NCBI GenBank assembly: GCA_019828545.1
Contig: JACVRA010000109.1
Location: 248,001-312,000, forward strand
Direction of reading: 5' to 3'
DNA length: 64,000 bases
From: Paracamarosporium sp. OC-R06-R3
Taxonomy: Eukaryota > Ascomycota > Dothideomycetes > Pleosporales > Didymosphaeriaceae
The translations under genes and the position numbers were made by a program. The notes below the pieces were generated by a model. That model worked only from the letters and a program-made list of their open reading frames with translations. It was not told the DNA's origin and searched no databases. Of this stretch, positions 58,977 through 64,000 are shown in pieces. The first letter of the stretch is position 1; each line of letters begins with the position of its first letter.

Positions 58977-60001
58977 GCACTGATCTGTCGCTAGTTGTGA
59001 GGTTCTGGTTTGGCTGATGCGATACCCTTAGGTCCAGCCGAGTACCTATTTCCACTGCCACCTCTAGGCCCCTTCTTCAACCCCCCCGATCAATAGTCAC
59101 CATGCTAGAGTTTTGCAGCATGGTATATCGGTATTCGTTGATTGTACACTGTTCGGCCAATCATGCACATCATTTTGTATCAGCCTTATCACCTCCACAC
59201 TCATAATGTTCAACGTCAGCAAATCCACACCATCATGTAATCCGCCTTCTTTGCAAAGAGCGCATCAAAGAAGGCAACAGAGGGCCGGCGTTACGGAGTC
59301 CACATTGATAGCACTCTTCCTCGGCACGGTCATGTTATTCTTAGCGAGCATATTCTGCGCAGTTCTAGTTTCTTCACACGAGTCTAAGGTCGGTGGGTTC
59401 GCAGACAGGACCAACTTCCTAGCATACAATCGCCATCGCGAATTATTGTAATGTATGTTTGTCCGCTGGGACTTTGAACCATCGTGTGCTTTCGTGTTCA
59501 ATCGTGGTGCAGTGCTGGCCCATCGCCTTCGCATGTTGTGTGTCCCAAGCGCTTTATATCTACATGTCTATCTTGATCCTGATACCTCGTCGTGCGGTGA
59601 GAGGGCAGGCACTGTATGTTTTGTATAACAGTGGCGATCTCGTCTCAAGCCTGATTTGATATGTTGGGTGGAGCGTTTTGCTTCGTCTCTTACTTTCACT
59701 CTTACTTTCACTCTTACTTTCACCCCCACCGCTTTGTCTCCTCGCTCTAGGCCCGTCCCAACGCGTCTCTGACGCGCGTCTACGCGAACGCGTTTGCAAA
59801 CGCAGCGTACCTGACTCCTTCCAATGGCCGTCAGTAGACTTCTACTCTGACACCTCCACACAGCGCTTTCGTCCACGCTCCTCTTCGTTAAGCCGTGTCT
59901 TTCTTTCTGCTCTACCTGTTGTTTATGTACTGCTACGTCGCTTTGTTGTATCTGTACTGCTACGCTCGCCCTGTTGTAAGCTGCTTTTTTCGTTGCCTGG
60001 C
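58977..60001. other. Intergenic: PHO85 3' region and promoter of the SANT-like gene
   Basis: 1 kb without a supported gene; contains a 12-base tandem repeat at 59687-59722. Confidence 0.5.
59687..59722 (+). repeat. 12-base tandem repeat
   Basis: Three perfect copies of CTCTTACTTTCA, a pyrimidine-rich unit, about 280 bases before the next start codon. Confidence 0.9.
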
Positions 60002-62559
60002 ATGACGGGCAATGGCAAGTGGGAGACGGAGACGGCAACGTCTGGTGTCATGTTATGGGTGCCCGCAGAAGATTCCGTTCCAATCCCCACGGAGTCGGAT
60101 CCTGTCGAGAAGCTACTTCGCCACATGTGCATTGGGTCGGATGCTCAAGGTGAGTGTTGCAGCGTGTCGCTGCTTCATAATCACATTAACTGACTTGGTT
60201 ACAGATGCTGAAAGCGATCACGCCAATAATGCAAGTCGAACGCCGCTGGCTGAGATTTCGCTGAATACTTCTATCCGATACAGAGATGACTCACCGAGCA
60301 CCGTCTGTGGAGACAATACTGATGTGGCGTATACGCCTCCCAGCTCAACATCAGACTCTGACGAAGATTGGCTCAGGCAGCTGCAGCAATTTATCAACGA
60401 CAACGAACATCCTTTCCAAAGCCCATCAAATTCATCCACTTCTTCGTCAAGCGTCCGCAATTACTCCTCCGACGGGACCGATGTTCTTGTCGACGATGCT
60501 CAGACGCCCTGTCCGAAGCGAACCGCGGATGTTCAACATCAGGCCAGCACGGCTCCCAACAAGAAGTCGCGCCAGAAAAAGAAGGATACCGTTGTGCGAC
60601 GCCTCGATTTCAAGCCAGTAAGCAAGCCGACTAAGACGAGGAAGCGCTCACAGCAGCAGAGTGAGGGTCAGCGAGCGTTGCAAGAACTGAAAAACAGCGA
60701 GACGCCCCCAAGACATCACTGGACCGAGGCGCAGGTAAGCAAGTACTATATCATACTGTCTTATTTTCCACCCAAGGTGTATCATCAATGCGAATAGTAT
60801 ACTGATGTAGCTCGTACAGCGACTTCTCCTCTGCGTCTTATGGCGCTTTTACACATCAGACGCTATTGATCTGGTAAAGGTATGGAACCAAGTAACTGGT
60901 CTAGACCTGCCAACGCGTCGAGTCAAGACTCAATTTGAAAACCATCTCAGGTGAGTTGTTTACACACTCGTTAGCGGATTCCGACTTCCATGGCCGCCGT
61001 CCTGCTGTCTAGATGAACTAACGCCCCTCTCCTAGGCTGTACGGCTCTCAAGCGTACCCATTCTATGGACAAGTATTCGGTTGCCCTCTGTCTGATCCTG
61101 AGAATCAATATCGTCATATTAGGACTGTGGTTGAGGAAGCCGCGGATGCAGTAGGGATACATCTCCATCGTCGGGCATCAGACGAGGTCGTTCCGTCTGG
61201 ACAGGCCGCAGAAGCGAAATCATCCAAAACAAGGCGCTACTTCAAGACCCTCGTGCGCAAGGCACGCTTGCAAAATAGCTCTCCACTAGCCGATGTCGTA
61301 CAGCCCTGTGCACACACAACTGGTCTGCGTCTTAGTCATTTTGCTATCCCAACTGTCCAGACAGTGGATGAGGTCGAGGTAGATGCCAATGAGCATGAAG
61401 CTACCTTCGAAGCTTTGGATTCTGAAATACCCCACTTAAAGAACACTCTAACGCGATCTCGGCCGTATCACCCCAGTTTCCTTTCCTTTCGCGTTTGGGA
61501 CAAGGACAGGCAAGTTATTCTTTGCCTCCTCTTATAAACGTAGCTAATTAGTTTTAGTCGAACATTGTTCAGTCCTGAGAATGGTTTCGTGTCTGAGATG
61601 CACACCATATGGAGAGGTCCGCTACTCCCACCACCTCGAACAGACACAGAAGACGGGAGAAACATCCATCTGCTTTTGACAAATTTACATCTTAACAAGA
61701 AAGGAGGCGCATCTTCTTATTGTTCAGTTTCGACTAGCCTAGCCCAGGTACTCAATTACGCATCGTAAGTACATATAAGATACACATATCATTGATACAA
61801 CCTCTAATTTCCTATTTAGAAACATGGTAGACCCGCAGATTGCGATTGTAGATTTGTCGGCTCCAAGTCTTCAAGAGCCATTTAAGCAACAAAAAGCATC
61901 AGGTACTTAGTAACTTGATTTATTCTCTGAAAATAAAAAACTAATACTCTTCAAAAGAAGCACTTCAGAAACTAAAAGCCATTGGCCAGGCTCAATGGGC
62001 AAAGTATGGCGAGTACGTTTTAAGAAAGGTAGACCTGATGCTAATCAACTATAGATATTTGGGTCTGAGTGAACGATTAATTTGGGCATCAATCCCAGCC
62101 TGTGCGATAATCTATCATGGATCTTTGACAGAACTTGCGGCCAGCGTCACAGCTGAACCAACCGGGGAGCTGTTCTTTAACCAAGACGATTTTCGGCCCG
62201 ACCAGAGCACCTCTAACTTAGCAAAAGCGTTGAAGGCTCAACTCATTTCACTATCACATGAAGTCGCGGTCACGATGGCCAAATTCGCCAAGGGCATAAT
62301 GCTGCATTCTCGTAAAGCCTCTCTGGATCATATACGCGAATTTGTCGTCGTTGTCGTCGATGGCTGGAATATCCGCCTCGATGACCACTACGAGAGGACT
62401 TCTATTGCAACTTCGTTCGCACTGGCACTTAACTCATTACAACATAGCCTTCAAGACGTTGTTACAGCCTTTATTACTGGTCTGGAACAAGGCCTATGCA
62501 ACGTAGCTATTTACGAAGCTCGACGTTATACAAACTCCCGTCGTAGACGTACAACATGA
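60002..62559 (+). CDS. Unrecognised fungal protein with SANT-like region and a possible DUF7587-type domain
   Basis: Eight exons: 60002-60149, 60205-60734, 60820-60950, 61036-61509, 61558-61764, 61820-61902, 61958-62012 and 62055-62559; about 710 residues. All joins keep phase. The fourth intron uses a GC donor (GCAAGT), because no GT donor keeps the frame. The first 210 residues are Ser-rich, with a basic KKSRQKKKDTVVRR nuclear-type signal. A short helical module beginning HHWTEAQ and continuing LLCVLWRFY...VWNQVTG resembles a SANT/Myb repeat. The centre has FRVWDKDSRTLFSPENGF, like a fungal domain of unknown function (I think DUF7587, tentative). The C-terminal 170 residues look folded and helical. 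A nuclear regulatory role is only a guess. The third exon could also begin at 60811. Confidence 0.62.
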
Positions 62560-64000
62560 GATACGGGCCGCTTAATATCAAATCTGGACAGGACGCCCTT
62601 CATGTTTCGTGGTTTCGAACGTTCTTGTTTCTAATGCGACCAATAACAACCGGCACTCAATCTGTATTACGACTACGACATGAACCATCTATGCAGTATT
62701 TTCTTTTCCCCTCCTTCTGCTTTAGAGATCTCTCACGGTAAGGGTTAATGTTCGTACAGTCATAAGATTCCTCGCGCAACCGCTAAGGGCAGGCAGGACA
62801 GAGAATGCTCGGTCATTAACGAACGAGAGTGTGAAATTTCATCTAGTGTTCTGTTTATTAGTATATGTTACTAGAGCATAACATTTGAAGGGTATATTCC
62901 CATCACGCGCGGAGTTAAGATCCGCATATCCAGGCGAATGTTCTCAGACGCATTCACAAACTTATAGCATGACATCGAAAAGTCCTTCCTGATTTCTATA
63001 TAAGTTAAGTTAAAGAAAATTTTCCTTGAAGACCATGAATCACCACAATGAAATGCAAACATGTATCCGCCATACCTCCCCTCGCGTCTCCATCATGTAA
63101 TCCAATTCCCACTACCTGTCAAATCATACGTTCTTTAACAATAGAACGGAGTTCTCCAAAACCATACATACACGAAATCTAATAACATCCTACTTCGCTG
63201 CAGGACTCTCGCAGTTCATGCAACACAGCACGTTACTATCGCACAACCCGGCCAGCGTACACACGATATCCACATCCATCAAGCCAAATACCTGCTGACC
63301 AAGCAAGTCTGAGCAACACGTTCAACCTACCTCTCCCAGAAGAACACAGTATTCATTCATTACGGATCCTAAAGCATTGGAGATATGAACACAACTCCCA
63401 CCACATCCTCACCACGCCGCCATTCCTCTCCTCTGGTTCTAACAAGGACCTACCACCATGCACGAACCATCTTCATCCACAGCTAGCCTACACCGTCTCA
63501 ACATCCTCCAGATCCCAATCCTCACCACCTTTCATTGGACTCACTGTCAGTACCACATGCATGTCCCAAACGACACGTTCAACGCAGCAAACACATCTCA
63601 AGAAAGACTCCCCGACCATCGCAGACACATCTTCGCACAGTTACCCACGCAAGCCTTTCCCACCGCCCAAGCCCAACCCACCGCACCTCCATCCATCGCA
63701 AAGCCCAAGCCCCAGCCCCAGCCCCTACTAGTCGCCGCCACGTTATCGGTTCCAGCAATGCCCAGCAAATAGCTCACAAACCACAAGATCGCATCACATG
63801 CCACTCATATCACACAACGCAAACTCATCACTTTCTTTTCCTTTACCAAGCCCAGAACAAGCCCCAAGACACCCTCCCAAGGCCTCTCCCACAAGCCAAG
63901 AGTCCAGTCCCATAGTCACAGCACCGAAGCCCAGGCTCGCCGCCCCACAGACCCGAATGTCGCCATCAGCGCTCTACTGACGTGCTCGCACTACCCCCCG
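62560..64000. other. Right-edge region without a supported gene
   Basis: 1.4 kb. The first 600 bases are AT-rich. From about 63150 the plus strand becomes C/A-rich and G-poor, with open frames of 60-126 codons rich in Pro, Ser and His (for example 63458-63772). These could be the start of a gene running off the window or its leader; I cannot choose a frame. Confidence 0.4.

Noticed and set aside
63458..63980. Overlapping Pro/Ser/His-rich open frames at the right edge
   Set aside because: The composition follows from G-poor DNA, several frames are equally open, and no splice model or motif favours one.

Overview
The window is nuclear DNA of a filamentous ascomycete (Pezizomycotina, probably Dothideomycetes; the class is an inference). 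The evidence is genes split by 42-100 base GT-AG introns with CTRAY branch points, a HET-domain gene, a septin, a lone P450, a fungal RGS-LOV photoreceptor, a small cysteine-rich secreted peptide and SANT/unknown-domain proteins. Twenty-two protein genes are supported, one cut by the left edge. I found no rRNA, tRNA, CRISPR array or intact transposon.

Layout. 0-5.6 kb is a housekeeping block: the C-terminal end of a Sec2/Rabin-type Rab exchange factor, the exosome cofactor LRP1/Rrp47, ketopantoate reductase and the mitochondrial CHCH protein MIX17. 5.6-18.4 kb looks accessory: AT-rich spacers, a divergent pair (a Fig1-type membrane protein and a large CorA-like protein) bracketed by two decayed direct repeat copies, a HET-domain protein and a solitary cytochrome P450. 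18.4-28 kb returns to cell-biology genes: a divergent septin, a half-RING coiled-coil protein and the Golgi syntaxin SED5. 28-38 kb is one giant, almost entirely disordered protein (about 3,145 residues) that is easily mis-split into two genes. 39-53 kb holds an unknown small mitochondrial-like protein, the NatB catalytic subunit NAA20, an 850-residue RGS-LOV blue-light receptor, a cystinosin-like PQ-loop transporter, a 66-residue secreted peptide with eight cysteines, the splicing factor CWC22 and DPM2. 53-64 kb holds a WD40 Iqw1/DCAF-like protein, the cyclin-dependent kinase PHO85 and an eight-exon gene with a SANT-like region and one GC-AG intron.

How the genes relate. There is no operon or biosynthetic cluster. 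Several head-to-head pairs share short intergenic promoters (LRP1/ketopantoate reductase, Fig1/CorA-like, SED5/giant protein, CWC22/DPM2), and some neighbours are convergent (HET/P450, septin/half-RING, NAA20/RGS-LOV, DPM2/Iqw1). The most interesting loci are the RGS-LOV photoreceptor, the cysteine-rich secreted peptide, the giant disordered protein and the repeat-flanked Fig1/CorA pair. Exon boundaries were worked out by hand from splice motifs, reading phase and protein-family continuity; none has transcript support here.
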